Shown here piece after piece: positions 7,977-14,994 of a DNA stretch of 18,379 bases (position 1 is the stretch's first letter; each line of letters opens with the position of its first letter). The notes under the pieces are model-generated. The model worked only from the letters and a program-made list of their open reading frames with translations. It ran no database searches and was not told the origin of the DNA. Where the stretch lies: NCBI GenBank assembly GCA_026390285.1, contig JAPLGH010000072.1, forward strand, positions 1 to 18,379. Direction: 5' to 3'. A program made the position numbers and the translations under genes. Source of the DNA: Caldisericota bacterium. Its GTDB lineage: Bacteria; Caldisericota; Caldisericia; Cryosericales; Cryosericaceae.

Positions 7977-8498
7977 TCATAACCCTTTCGACCTAATGCC
8001 ATAAACTTTGGACGGAAAACCGCCTGCAGCAAATTCGATCTTCTTTTCTCCTTGTACGACCATTTCGTCTGCATATGCCTCTATCACTTCGCCAATAAAG
8101 AGGTTCTTGTCGCCTGTTTCAATTCTTTGCACTACTCTGCATTCCATATGAGCTACACATTCCTCGATAATTGGGGCTCTTACTTTCCGTGCAGGTTTTG
8201 GTGTTAGACCTGTTTCCTTGAATTTATCTACTTCGTGCCCTGAATGGTAACCGCAGTAATATATCTCTGCCTGTAGCTCTTTTGTGGGAACATTTATAAT
8301 GAATTCCCTGCTGCTTTCCAGAAGCTCTGATGAGTAAGCCTTCTTTCCAATGGCGCACGCTATTAGCGGGGGTTCCTTTGAAACAGGCATACAGAAACTG
8401 GCTGCGAGAATGTTTGACTTGTTGCCTATGTCTCCACAGGTAATTAGAAAGTGTCTCATAGGCCACATAAACTGCAAGTATTCAACATCAACTTTCAT
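7977..8498 (-). CDS. Flavin reductase-like FMN-binding split-barrel protein
   Basis: The family (DIM6/NTAB, flavin reductase-like domain) binds FMN and reduces flavin or transfers electrons; the substrate cannot be told here. The 173-residue product shows the expected order: an N-terminal strand with SNILAASFCMPVSKEPPLIACAIG-like FMN-pocket sequence (about residues 29-50), REFIINVPT (62-70), HSGHEVDKFKETGLT (84-98) and a C-terminal GDKNLFIGEVIEAYAD segment. The start is ATG 8498 behind CGGGAGG; an in-frame extension to 8615 has no homology. It is the sole gene of module 1. Its base composition looks clearly more AT-rich than the flanking core genes, which fits acquisition. Stop is TGA. Confidence 0.8.
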   Translation of the reverse strand: MKVDVEYLQFMWPMRHFLITCGDIGNKSNILAASFCMPVSKEPPLIACAIGKKAYSSELLESSREFIINVPTKELQAEIYYCGYHSGHEVDKFKETGLTPKPARKVRAPIIEECVAHMECRVVQRIETGDKNLFIGEVIEAYADEMVVQGEKKIEFAAGGFPSKVYGIRSKGL

Positions 8499-8789
8499 AC
8501 ACGCCTCCCGACAATGCTTCCTTAGGGGAATTGTCGATTCTTCTGGCGCCGGATGTACTCCCCACATAGCCTTCTCTTCGTTCATTGAACCCCCCATTCC
8601 CAACCTCGGACGCAACAGTACCTAACCGTTGTCGGCTTGCGTGCTGCACACCACGGCTCGTGCGCAACAAGAGAAGGGACTTCTTTCTCACTATGCTCCT
8701 AACTGCAGAAGAATCAACTTGCGTGCATGCCCTTGGGTCTTACGATTTGGGGGTTCGACCTTCTCCCCGGTAAAGACGATAGATGAGAC

Positions 8790-8928
8790 AGCTGGTCTAC
8801 GTGGATCTGCTAGTGCAATGTGGTCGAGCTACAACACGCACCTGGGTCCGAAGACCGAGCTCGGAGTGCGTTAATGAGGGCGTCCAGTACTGGCCGTGAC
8901 GACGGCTCCATGCCCCTCGGCTCCACCA
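8790..8928 (+). repeat. E1 repeat ending in a tRNA-Ala 3'-end copy
   Basis: The last 16 bases (8913-8928) are identical to the tRNA-Ala 3' end. The last 76 bases (8853-8928) match E4 at about 63 of 76 positions by hand count, both opening GACCGAGCTCGG. The upstream arm also aligns with E4 (AGCTGGTCTACGTGG against AGATGGTCCACGTAG). A 10-bp palindrome, CCAGTACTGG, lies in its centre. It is the right boundary of module 1 and lies 5' of the flavin reductase gene. Confidence 0.8.
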
Positions 8929-9108
8929 GAACCGTATGAATACTTCGTTCTCAGCACTCTGCTTGAACCCGCCGTCTCTTTCGATACGCCCTCGTTCTCC
9001 TGACCCGTCGCTGCCCCGCCTTCCTCTGCTTCAAGGGCTGTCGTGCTGCGTCGCTAGGAAGGTTCACGAGTAAACTGAGCAGCCCATAAGAGACATCCTG
9101 CTAGGCGC

Positions 9109-9124
9109 CACGCCCCTATCTCCA
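9109..9124 (+). repeat. Possible decayed tRNA-end copy
   Basis: The bases GCCCCTATCTCCACCG resemble the repeat core GCCCCTCGGCTCCACC, and an upstream GAGCAGCC followed at a similar distance by GGCGCCA echoes E3. The match is imperfect and may be chance. Confidence 0.25.
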
Positions 9125-9144
9125 CCGCTCGTACAGTAGTGGCT

Positions 9145-9167
9145 CCGGAAGGGGTCCCCCTTTCCGG
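9145..9167 (-). terminator. Hairpin just past the ABC permease stop
   Basis: On the minus strand CCGGAAAGGGG and CCCCTTCCGG form a 10-bp stem with one bulged A and a tight loop, 3 bases after the permease stop codon. The sequence after it is not T-rich, so it is a weak or factor-assisted terminator, or a 3' stabilising hairpin. Confidence 0.5.
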
Positions 9168-9170
9168 TGT

Positions 9171-9980
9171 TCAGAATTGATCAGCATATCGCCACTGTGC
9201 AAGAGTACCAACTAATCCCAAAACACTGGTTAGAAAGAGGATAACATAGCTGACGATTCCCAATTGCGCGCTTTCAGCCCCTGCAGCACCAGCATATAGC
9301 ATTGGAATCGACCATGGGAAATATCGTGCAAAACCCAACGCGCCCACAAATTGCGAGATGCCAAGAGCAAGAATAACAAACCCCACAGGAGCCAAATACC
9401 CACGTCCAAAACTGGCAAAGAACGCAACAGGAGTACAGAGCAATATTGTGAGAAGAGCAGTCACCGCAAATATGGAGACGCTGTGAGAAGCCGTTTCACT
9501 TGTCCAACCTGAGAGCTGAACGACCTCTCCCGCAACAAGACCAGAACAGAGAAGTATGAGTGAGAGCAATACACACCAGATCACAACGACCACGAATTTG
9601 GCCAAGACGACAGATGATCGTGGAGCAGGTAGCGCGAGCAAGTCCTTTGCCGTATGGTCAGAGTACTCGCGGCCGAAATCCCAGCTTGTCACAAACCCAA
9701 ACCCCACTAATCCTATTGCGACAATTGCCATGTTAAGAAATCCAAAATAGGTTGGCCAGTCGGCTTGTAGGTTCAAGACGGTTGCTTTTGCGCCCAATAT
9801 GCCAAGTCTATGTGCGAGTTCTGGATTCTTTGCAAGATACATCATTAGACTCATCAGCACAGGTATTAGTACAAAAGCCAGGATTGTTATCAAGAACATT
9901 TTCGAACGGCGAATTTTGAGGCCTTCAGCCCGGCGAATTTTGAGGCCTTCAGCCCAGATAGCTGCAAGAATATCCTTCAT
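9171..9980 (-). CDS. ABC-2 type permease, partner of the downstream-labelled ATPase
   Basis: This 269-residue inner-membrane protein has about six hydrophobic segments: near 29-48, 80-100, 125-150, 165-190, 193-215 and 240-262. The cytoplasmic motif WDFGREYSDHTAKDLLALPAPR between the second and third is typical of BcrB/ABC-2 permeases that pair with BcrA-like ATPases. Its ATG overlaps the ATPase stop as ATGA, so the two form one exporter. The substrate is unknown; relatives export peptide antibiotics or give immunity to them. The N-terminal arm carries an exact 8-residue tandem duplication, AEGLKIRR AEGLKIRR (residues 10-25), just before the first membrane segment. Stop is TGA. Confidence 0.85.
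   Translation of the reverse strand: MKDILAAIWAEGLKIRRAEGLKIRRSKMFLITILAFVLIPVLMSLMMYLAKNPELAHRLGILGAKATVLNLQADWPTYFGFLNMAIVAIGLVGFGFVTSWDFGREYSDHTAKDLLALPAPRSSVVLAKFVVVVIWCVLLSLILLCSGLVAGEVVQLSGWTSETASHSVSIFAVTALLTILLCTPVAFFASFGRGYLAPVGFVILALGISQFVGALGFARYFPWSIPMLYAGAAGAESAQLGIVSYVILFLTSVLGLVGTLAQWRYADQF
9907..9954 (-). repeat. Perfect 2 x 24-bp tandem repeat inside the permease gene
   Basis: Positions 9907-9930 and 9931-9954 are identical 24-mers. The unit is a multiple of three, so it adds eight residues without breaking the frame. Perfect identity suggests a recent duplication. Confidence 0.95.
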
Positions 9981-10903
9981 CTTCCAGTTGCTCCGACTAC
10001 TCTCAAGAAATACGACTCAAGATCTTCCTCTTCAACTCGTAGCAAAGTTGGTGGTAAGCCAGCACCCACCAACATGGTTGCGACCCTGTCGGGGCAAGCT
10101 ACTGCTTCGTTGTCTGCTATTTCCAGAACCCCTTCCTCGGTCGCAGTGACCGAATACCCATCCTTGATGAGTTCTGCCTGTGCTGACCTTCTGTCATGCG
10201 CATCCACAAGAAGTCTCTTTTGATGGAGGCGCCCCAATTCATCTGCGTCTATTTCCTGTACGAGCCGCCCTTCATGGATTATACCAATTCGGGTAGCTAG
10301 TCTCGATATCTCTCCCAGAATATGGCTGGATATGAACACCGTGACCCCATGGTTAGAGGACAGATCTCTAAGCAGCTCTCGTATCTCCACAATGCCAGCG
10401 GGATCCAATCCATTTGCAGGTTCGTCCAGGATCAGAATGTCTGGATTGTGCAAGAGCGCTTTCGCCAAACCAAGCCGTTGCATGTTCCCTAGGGACAAGA
10501 GGCCCGCCTTCCTGTTTCTGTAAGGAGTCAACCATAGCTTGTCAACCACCATATCAACTGATTTCTCATCCGGTATTCGATGCAATCGGCGCATGATCTC
10601 AAGATTCTCCCAGACGGTAAGTTCAGGATATGAGGAGGGAGTCTCCACAAGATATCCAACATGTTCCCACAAGTCACAACTGTCAGCACTGACCTTCTTC
10701 CCAAATAGGAAGGCCGAGCCTGCTGTGGCGCGGATCATCCCCAGGAGCATTCGAATGGTTGTTGTCTTGCCCGCACCGTTGAGTCCCAAAAATCCGTAAA
10801 TCTCGCCTTTCCTAACTCTTAGGGAAACGCTTTCTACCGCGTGCACACTACCAAAGTGTTTCGTCAGACCTTCTGTTCTGATGACATCTTGCACAGTCTC
10901 CAA
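9977..10903 (-). CDS. ABC transporter ATP-binding protein, BcrA/antibiotic-exporter type
   Basis: This 308-residue nucleotide-binding subunit powers the permease encoded right after it. Walker A is GLNGAGKTTT (residues 40-49), the signature LSLGNMQR (136-143), Walker B ILILDEP (156-162) and the switch histidine is His194 (SSH). The LSLG form of the signature and Glu in place of the Q-loop Gln (LVETPSSYPEL) are usual in the BcrA/lantibiotic-immunity group. The C-terminal part after residue 225 is the extension common to that group. The start drawn is TTG 10903 with AGAGGGG upstream; a GTG three codons later is an alternative. It is the first gene of module 2, with E2 lying 5' of it. Confidence 0.9.
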   Translation of the reverse strand: METVQDVIRTEGLTKHFGSVHAVESVSLRVRKGEIYGFLGLNGAGKTTTIRMLLGMIRATAGSAFLFGKKVSADSCDLWEHVGYLVETPSSYPELTVWENLEIMRRLHRIPDEKSVDMVVDKLWLTPYRNRKAGLLSLGNMQRLGLAKALLHNPDILILDEPANGLDPAGIVEIRELLRDLSSNHGVTVFISSHILGEISRLATRIGIIHEGRLVQEIDADELGRLHQKRLLVDAHDRRSAQAELIKDGYSVTATEEGVLEIADNEAVACPDRVATMLVGAGLPPTLLRVEEEDLESYFLRVVGATGR

Positions 10904-11403
10904 TTCGTCAACCCCTCTGTTGAAACGCCGAGAGCCCTGGCCATTCTCGCCATGGTCTGGCCGCTTGGCCTATTGACGGCACTGCCTTCACCTTTCTGCA
11001 AGCATTCTATATTCGTCTGCCCCGCCTTCAACATGTGGTTGGAAGACAGGTCGTCTGCAAGGGTCTGAAAATGCAGTCTGGTCTAGTGGCGATGCACTGG
11101 AGAGGTTTCCGATGATCGAGCCTGGAGAATATCAATCAGAGCAGCAACAGAGTGGCCGTCAGGAGGGCCATTGCCCCTCGGCTCCACCACCGCATCAATA
11201 CCGCGTTTCCAGTATCACCATCAGTCCATCCAGTTTCTCTGCCGCCTCTGAGCTCCCTTCAATGACGTCGACGCTGTCCCATCCACGTGACCCAGCCACA
11301 GAAGACAATGACGGGACTCGTGCCGCCCAGGAGTGCCCCGCGCTATGCGAAGTATGCGAGAATCCAATTCACGCGTCTGAGGAGAGCCGAGGACACCACT
11401 CCC
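10904..11403. other. Non-coding stretch holding E2 and a possible gene remnant
   Basis: The stretch separates the ABC operon from the 4-TM gene. It contains repeat E2 (11076-11189). On the minus strand 11195-11368 is open for 57 codons to a TGA, and its second half (from GSRGWDSVDVIEGSSEAAEK) reads like the C-terminus of a helical protein. It has no start codon with a ribosome site, is not recognised, and is preceded in frame by TGA. Its stop lies 6 bases from the E2 core. I see no other feature. Confidence 0.45.
11076..11189 (+). repeat. E2 repeat ending in a tRNA-Ala 3'-end copy
   Basis: The last 16 bases equal the tRNA 3' end. The 114 bases match E3 over exactly the same length at about 79% by hand count; the differences cluster in one internal block (11087-11105). 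A 5-bp stem TGGCC/GGCCA with an 8-base loop lies at 11153-11170. It is the right boundary of module 2 and sits about 170 bases 5' of the ABC ATPase gene. Confidence 0.85.
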
Positions 11404-11772
11404 TCATCTGATTAATAGATACGCAGTCGCCCCTATCGACAGTCCCAGCAGCACTGGCGCAAGTTGGTGGATCGTCAGCAACAGACTCTTCATGGGCTTC
11501 CCGGTGCTGAGCAGCGCCCCCGTAGCGAACAGCGCAATCACGAGGACAGCCGAGGCAATTACCAACCCCGCCAGCACGGCGCCCGTATGAACATGCTTGA
11601 GCAAACGCCAGAACAGCATGCCCGTGAGAACGACCGTAGCAAGAGCGATCAGCTTGTGAACCGTGATGAACAGTGTGCTCAGCGGCCTGCCCGAATTGCT
11701 GAGCCAGATCCCTGTGCCGATTGTCAGGAGATACAGCAACCCGATGCCGATGGCTCTTTGTAGTGCGCTCAT
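11404..11772 (-). CDS. Small four-TM membrane protein with an internal two-fold repeat
   Basis: I do not recognise a named family. The 122-residue protein has four predicted membrane helices. It looks duplicated: GRPLSTLFITVHKL (residues 28-41) and GKPMKSLLLTIHQL (91-104) align without gaps, each placing one His (39 and 102) early in the second helix of its half. Paired membrane histidines would suit heme b binding, but no more supports that. The start is ATG 11772 behind GGAGAGG. It follows the methyltransferase by 94 bases on the same strand, so co-transcription is possible. Stop is TGA. Confidence 0.75.
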   Translation of the reverse strand: MSALQRAIGIGLLYLLTIGTGIWLSNSGRPLSTLFITVHKLIALATVVLTGMLFWRLLKHVHTGAVLAGLVIASAVLVIALFATGALLSTGKPMKSLLLTIHQLAPVLLGLSIGATAYLLIR

Positions 11773-11866
11773 GGGACCACCTCTCCATCTCGTGTTTGAC
11801 TCCGGCTACTTCCGGCAATTCACAAATCAGAGACGACAAGCTCGTGCGTGGATAGGGCCCCGCGTT

Positions 11867-12655
11867 CTATGGCCTCGCGACTACGATGAGCTTCATCGAC
11901 GTTCCTATGTCGTAGGCTTGACGGCCGTAGCTTCCGTAGATGTGTACGTCTGAAAATCCTGCTTCCTTCAGAAGTGCGCGATACTCCTCGTCCAGGATTA
12001 TCCTGATGCGAATATCGTGTCGTTCAAGGCTGTGTCTCTCCTCGCTGTGAAAGACGTCCAATATGTGAACGGTTTGGAAGTGCTCCTCGATGTCTCTGGC
12101 GAAGACTCGGGAGAAGTCATGCGTGTTCACTACCAGATCGAAGCGGAATTCACTCTGCAGCGTCCTGTGCGTTGTACTCTGGGTGACAAGCAGTACGCCC
12201 TTCTGGTCCAGTCTCCTGCGCATAGAGCGGAGGGCATCAACGAGATCCTCATGTGTGAGCATGTGATTCAAGGACTGAGTCAGACAGAGTACGGCGTCAA
12301 AGGTTCGTGGCCAGGCGATCTCCAGCGTCCGGTAGTCGCAGGCCTTCGTTTCGATATCGACGTTGAACAGGTCCAGGTTCCTGCGGCAGACTTCCAACAT
12401 GGCTTCGGAGCAGTCGCTGCCAAAGAGCTTGAACCCCAGGTTTGAGAGCATGATAAGGTGCTGGCCTGTTCCACATGCGCAGTCAAGCACGGTTCTGGCC
12501 CCGCACTCGCCTAACACGGTGCGCAGGAACTCCTGTTCCGCCTGGTTGACTACTCTGATCTCGCCGAACAGATCGTAATCCCTTGCCCAGCTTGCATAAC
12601 TGTCTTCATACGCAGTAGTCACGAAGGACCCCCATCGATAGTACGATTTGGACAA
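11867..12655 (-). CDS. Class I SAM-dependent methyltransferase
   Basis: The 262-residue product has the Rossmann methyltransferase motifs in order: motif I VLDCACGTGQH (residues 56-66), the acidic ribose-binding Asp81 (FGSDCSEAML), ACDYRTLEI (105-113) and FDAVLCLTQSLNHM (119-132). The C-terminal LLKEAGFSDVHIYGSYG is typical of small-molecule methyltransferases. The substrate is unknown. The start drawn is TTG 12655 with AGGA upstream; a GTG at 12622 behind GGGGG is an alternative and would remove 11 residues. It follows the 3-TM gene by 32 bases, so they probably share a transcript. Stop is TAG. Confidence 0.85.
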   Translation of the reverse strand: MSKSYYRWGSFVTTAYEDSYASWARDYDLFGEIRVVNQAEQEFLRTVLGECGARTVLDCACGTGQHLIMLSNLGFKLFGSDCSEAMLEVCRRNLDLFNVDIETKACDYRTLEIAWPRTFDAVLCLTQSLNHMLTHEDLVDALRSMRRRLDQKGVLLVTQSTTHRTLQSEFRFDLVVNTHDFSRVFARDIEEHFQTVHILDVFHSEERHSLERHDIRIRIILDEEYRALLKEAGFSDVHIYGSYGRQAYDIGTSMKLIVVARP

Positions 12656-12687
12656 GCACGATCCTGGCCAGTCTACTCACGTGAGAC

Positions 12688-13029
12688 CTAGTGTGGCAGG
12701 AAGAACTCGACGATAACCCAGACGATCACGAGTACGGGGGTCAGCCATATAGACAACGAGCGCTCGTGCCGACGTGTCAGCGCTGTCAGACTCACGAGCC
12801 CGACGGGCATTCCACACGACATCATGGCGACGCCAAGAGAGGGTAGGATAGCATCTATCCATGAGAGTTCGTCTGTCAACCGCATCACCAACGCCTTGTT
12901 GACGACGAGAACCACGAATATGACTCCCAGTGCGATTGACCACCATCCAAGCCACGTACTGGGACGCCCGAGAACAATCCGCCGATCGGCCGGTGATCTG
13001 TCTGGTGGAATCCTGGAATTGGTATTCAT
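12688..13029 (-). CDS. Small three-TM membrane protein, unknown function
   Basis: This is a 113-residue protein with a charged N-terminus (about 22 residues) and three hydrophobic helices: near 26-48, 59-80 and 93-110. No family is recognised. The start at ATG 13029 is strongly supported by AGAGGAGG 6 bases upstream. TAGAAT about 30 bases upstream of the start could be a -10 box, though no good -35 is seen. It is the first gene of module 3, only about 55 bases from E3. Stop is TAG. Confidence 0.75.
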   Translation of the reverse strand: MNTNSRIPPDRSPADRRIVLGRPSTWLGWWSIALGVIFVVLVVNKALVMRLTDELSWIDAILPSLGVAMMSCGMPVGLVSLTALTRRHERSLSIWLTPVLVIVWVIVEFFLPH

Positions 13030-13084
13030 ACCGCCACCTCCTCTTTCCGATATTCTACCGCAATCCGCAGATACATCCGAAAGA

Positions 13085-13202
13085 CTCGGTCTGGTCTAGC
13101 GCTCACGCGTGAGTGGCGTTTCCGATGACCGAGCCTGGAGCACACCAATGAGAGCAGCCACGAAGTGGTCGTCAGGATGGCCATTGCCCCCCGGCTCCAC
13201 CG
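13085..13202 (+). repeat. E3 repeat ending in a diverged tRNA-Ala 3'-end copy
   Basis: The core CCCCCCGGCTCCACCG differs from the tRNA 3' end at two of 16 bases. The rest matches E2 over equal length. Its left arm is strongly palindromic: CTCGGTC (13085-13091) pairs with GACCGAG (13127-13133), enclosing the perfect 12-base palindrome CTCACGCGTGAG. The TGGTC/GGCCA stem at 13166-13183 matches that of E2 with a G-T pair replacing G-C. It is the right boundary of module 3. Confidence 0.8.
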
Positions 13203-13277
13203 CCTGACCACATTGTGCTTCAACAGGAGCACCAATAGTCACTTTTCGAAAAGCGCGAATCGGCGCACGGAACCGTA
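13203..13277 (+). repeat. D3 repeat (partner of D1 at 7870)
   Basis: It starts directly after the E3 core with CCTGACCACATT and aligns with D1 for about 75 bases. Read on the minus strand both copies encode a similar peptide (KVTIGAPVE here, EVTINAPIE in D1), with some silent differences. D could therefore be a remnant of a shared gene rather than a terminus. Confidence 0.55.
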
Positions 13278-13359
13278 TCTTGTGCACTGCATGCGGATTC
13301 CCGCAGCCCAGCAAATGACGCCAGTCCCGCTAGCGACCGGCACTGTTTCTCACTCTACG

Positions 13360-14994
13360 CTACGGTGTGTACGTTATAGTTATCGCCTTGGTAGTCGCAT
13401 TCCATTGAACGTCCAGTGCGAGTGCTTCCGCGACAAACCGGAGAGGAAGGAGCGTCCTTCCGCTCATGATGATGGGAACGACTTTGGCATCGCTGTCGAT
13501 GGTGACCGACTGCCCATTCAGTTGCGCGACGTTCCTGCCGATCCACAGCTCCAATGTCTTGTCTTGCCGCACGATGGTGACCTTCCGTGTTGATGCTTCC
13601 CAAGCAATGGTCCCTCCGACCGCTTCGAGGACTGCTCGGATGGGGAGAAGGGTACGTGAGTTGAGGATGATGGGAGCTGCCTCCAGAACGACGGGTCTCC
13701 CGTTCACGTGCATCGTGCTACTCCCAATCTTCAGCTCAATGAAGCTCTTGACCTTCGCAGCAAAGGTCGCCGTGACGGTCTTGTTGGCATCCATGGTGAT
13801 AGTCGGGGGGTTCGTGGGGGGACCGCTGAGGTCCCCAGACCAGCCGATGAAAACGTAGCCGGCAGCGGGGGCAGCCGTCAGGGTGACGACCGTGCCAGAC
13901 GTGTAGGAGGCAGTATCGGGAGACCTACTGATCGAGCCGCCTGTAGATGGCGAAACATTGGTCGTGAGGGCATAGGAAGACACAAGTTCGTACTGGAAGA
14001 CACCGACATCATAGGTACCCACATACAGGATAGAAGGGGTGGCCGGGTTGATGGCAAGCGCGCGGATATCCTGACTAGTGAGGCCAGTGTTCACCGCCGT
14101 CCAGTGGGCGCCGCTATCCGTGGAGCGGAAGACGCCACCACCATAGGTGCCGGCATAGAGGGTGGTGGAGGTCAGGGGGTTGATGGCAAGGGACCAGACC
14201 ACATGATGAGTGAGGCCGGTGTTCACCGCCGTCCAGGTGGTGCCACTATCTGTGGAGCGGAAGACGCCACCCCTGGTGCCAGCATACAGGATGGCGGGGA
14301 TGAGGGGGTTGATCGCAAGAGACTGGACCCAGCGATCGGAGAGGCCCGTGTTCACTGCACTCCAGGTAGCGCCGCTGTCGACGGAGCGGAAGACACCACC
14401 ACCAAGAGTTGTGCCAGCATACAGGATGGCGGGGATGAGGGGGTTGATCGCGAGGGACTGGACATGCTGATTAGTGAGGCCGGTGTTCACCGCCGTCCAG
14501 GTGGTGCCACTATCTGTGGAGCGGAAGACGCCATCATAGGTACCGGAATAGAGAGTGGTGGGGGTGAGGGGGTTGATGGCAAGGGACCAGACCACATGAT
14601 GAGTGAGGCCGGTGTTCAGCGCAGTCCAGATGGTGCCACTATCTGTGGAGCGGAAGACTCCACCACCCCAGATACCGGCATAGAGGGTGGTCGGGGTAGC
14701 GGGGTTGATAGCAAGAGAGCGGATATCCTGACTGGTGAGGCCAGTGTTCACCGCCGTCCAGGTAGCGCCGCTGTCCGTGGAGCGGAAGACACCGCCACTA
14801 TAGGTACCGGCATAGAGGGTGGTGGGGGTAGCCGGGTTGATGACAAGAGAAAAGACGCCACCCCCATACAGCGGCAGTTGTGTCCAGACCCCCGTATCTG
14901 CTCCCCGTGCGGCGGGGACACCAACCAGCACACTCGAAAGGCTCAAGACGAGACACAGAACCAGTGTCAAGACGAAGCGGACGGATTCTCTCAT
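13360..14994 (-). CDS. Secreted beta-propeller protein with stalk (copper amine oxidase N-like) domain
   Basis: The 544-residue exported protein has four parts. A signal peptide (residues 1-31, hydrophobic 7-26, likely cut after ARG) is followed by six full repeats of about 44 residues and a seventh partial one (49-337), built on SLAINP...LYAGTYGGGVFRSTDSG.TWTAVNTGL, a BNR/VPS10-like propeller. Next comes an InlB-B-type bacterial repeat domain (about 340-413, GYVFIGWSGDLSG). The C-terminal domain (419-544) has SRTLLPIRAVLEAVG and GRTLLPLRFVAEAL, as in copper amine oxidase N-terminal domains. Despite that name the domain is a structural or wall-binding module. Ligand and role are unknown; surface display is likely. 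The start is ATG 14994 behind a perfect AAAGGAGG; the frame extends to 15219 without homology. Stop is TAG. Confidence 0.85.
   Translation of the reverse strand: MRESVRFVLTLVLCLVLSLSSVLVGVPAARGADTGVWTQLPLYGGGVFSLVINPATPTTLYAGTYSGGVFRSTDSGATWTAVNTGLTSQDIRSLAINPATPTTLYAGIWGGGVFRSTDSGTIWTALNTGLTHHVVWSLAINPLTPTTLYSGTYDGVFRSTDSGTTWTAVNTGLTNQHVQSLAINPLIPAILYAGTTLGGGVFRSVDSGATWSAVNTGLSDRWVQSLAINPLIPAILYAGTRGGVFRSTDSGTTWTAVNTGLTHHVVWSLAINPLTSTTLYAGTYGGGVFRSTDSGAHWTAVNTGLTSQDIRALAINPATPSILYVGTYDVGVFQYELVSSYALTTNVSPSTGGSISRSPDTASYTSGTVVTLTAAPAAGYVFIGWSGDLSGPPTNPPTITMDANKTVTATFAAKVKSFIELKIGSSTMHVNGRPVVLEAAPIILNSRTLLPIRAVLEAVGGTIAWEASTRKVTIVRQDKTLELWIGRNVAQLNGQSVTIDSDAKVVPIIMSGRTLLPLRFVAEALALDVQWNATTKAITITYTP
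13984..14850 (-). repeat. DNA repeats encoding the propeller blades
   Basis: There are seven units of about 129-135 bp. Several stretches are nearly identical between units, for example those around GTGGAGCGGAAGAC and GAGGCCGGTGTTCACC. They could gain or lose blades by recombination. Confidence 0.85.

Larger units (their letters stand above)
8499..9170. other. Non-coding stretch between flavin reductase and ABC permease
   Basis: No convincing gene is seen on either strand. It contains a 7-bp inverted repeat (CGACAAT / ATTGTCG, 8509-8536) directly behind the flavin reductase Shine-Dalgarno, repeat E1 (8790-8928), a possible decayed tRNA-end copy near 9109-9124 and the hairpin at 9145-9167. 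I found no clear promoter for the flavin reductase gene. Confidence 0.5.
13030..13359. other. Non-coding boundary region between modules 3 and 4
   Basis: This stretch holds E3, D3 and about 80 bases before the beta-propeller gene stop in which I see nothing but a weak hairpin (CCGGTC/GACTGG on the minus strand) lacking a T-run. Confidence 0.5.

Noticed and set aside
8629..8874. 81-codon plus-strand open frame running into E1
   Set aside because: It has no convincing ribosome site or homology, and it ends inside the repeat.
11369..11839. 156-codon open frame on the minus strand
   Set aside because: It overlaps the 4-TM gene in another frame, with a composition (His/Arg/Gly/Cys rich) typical of a shadow frame.
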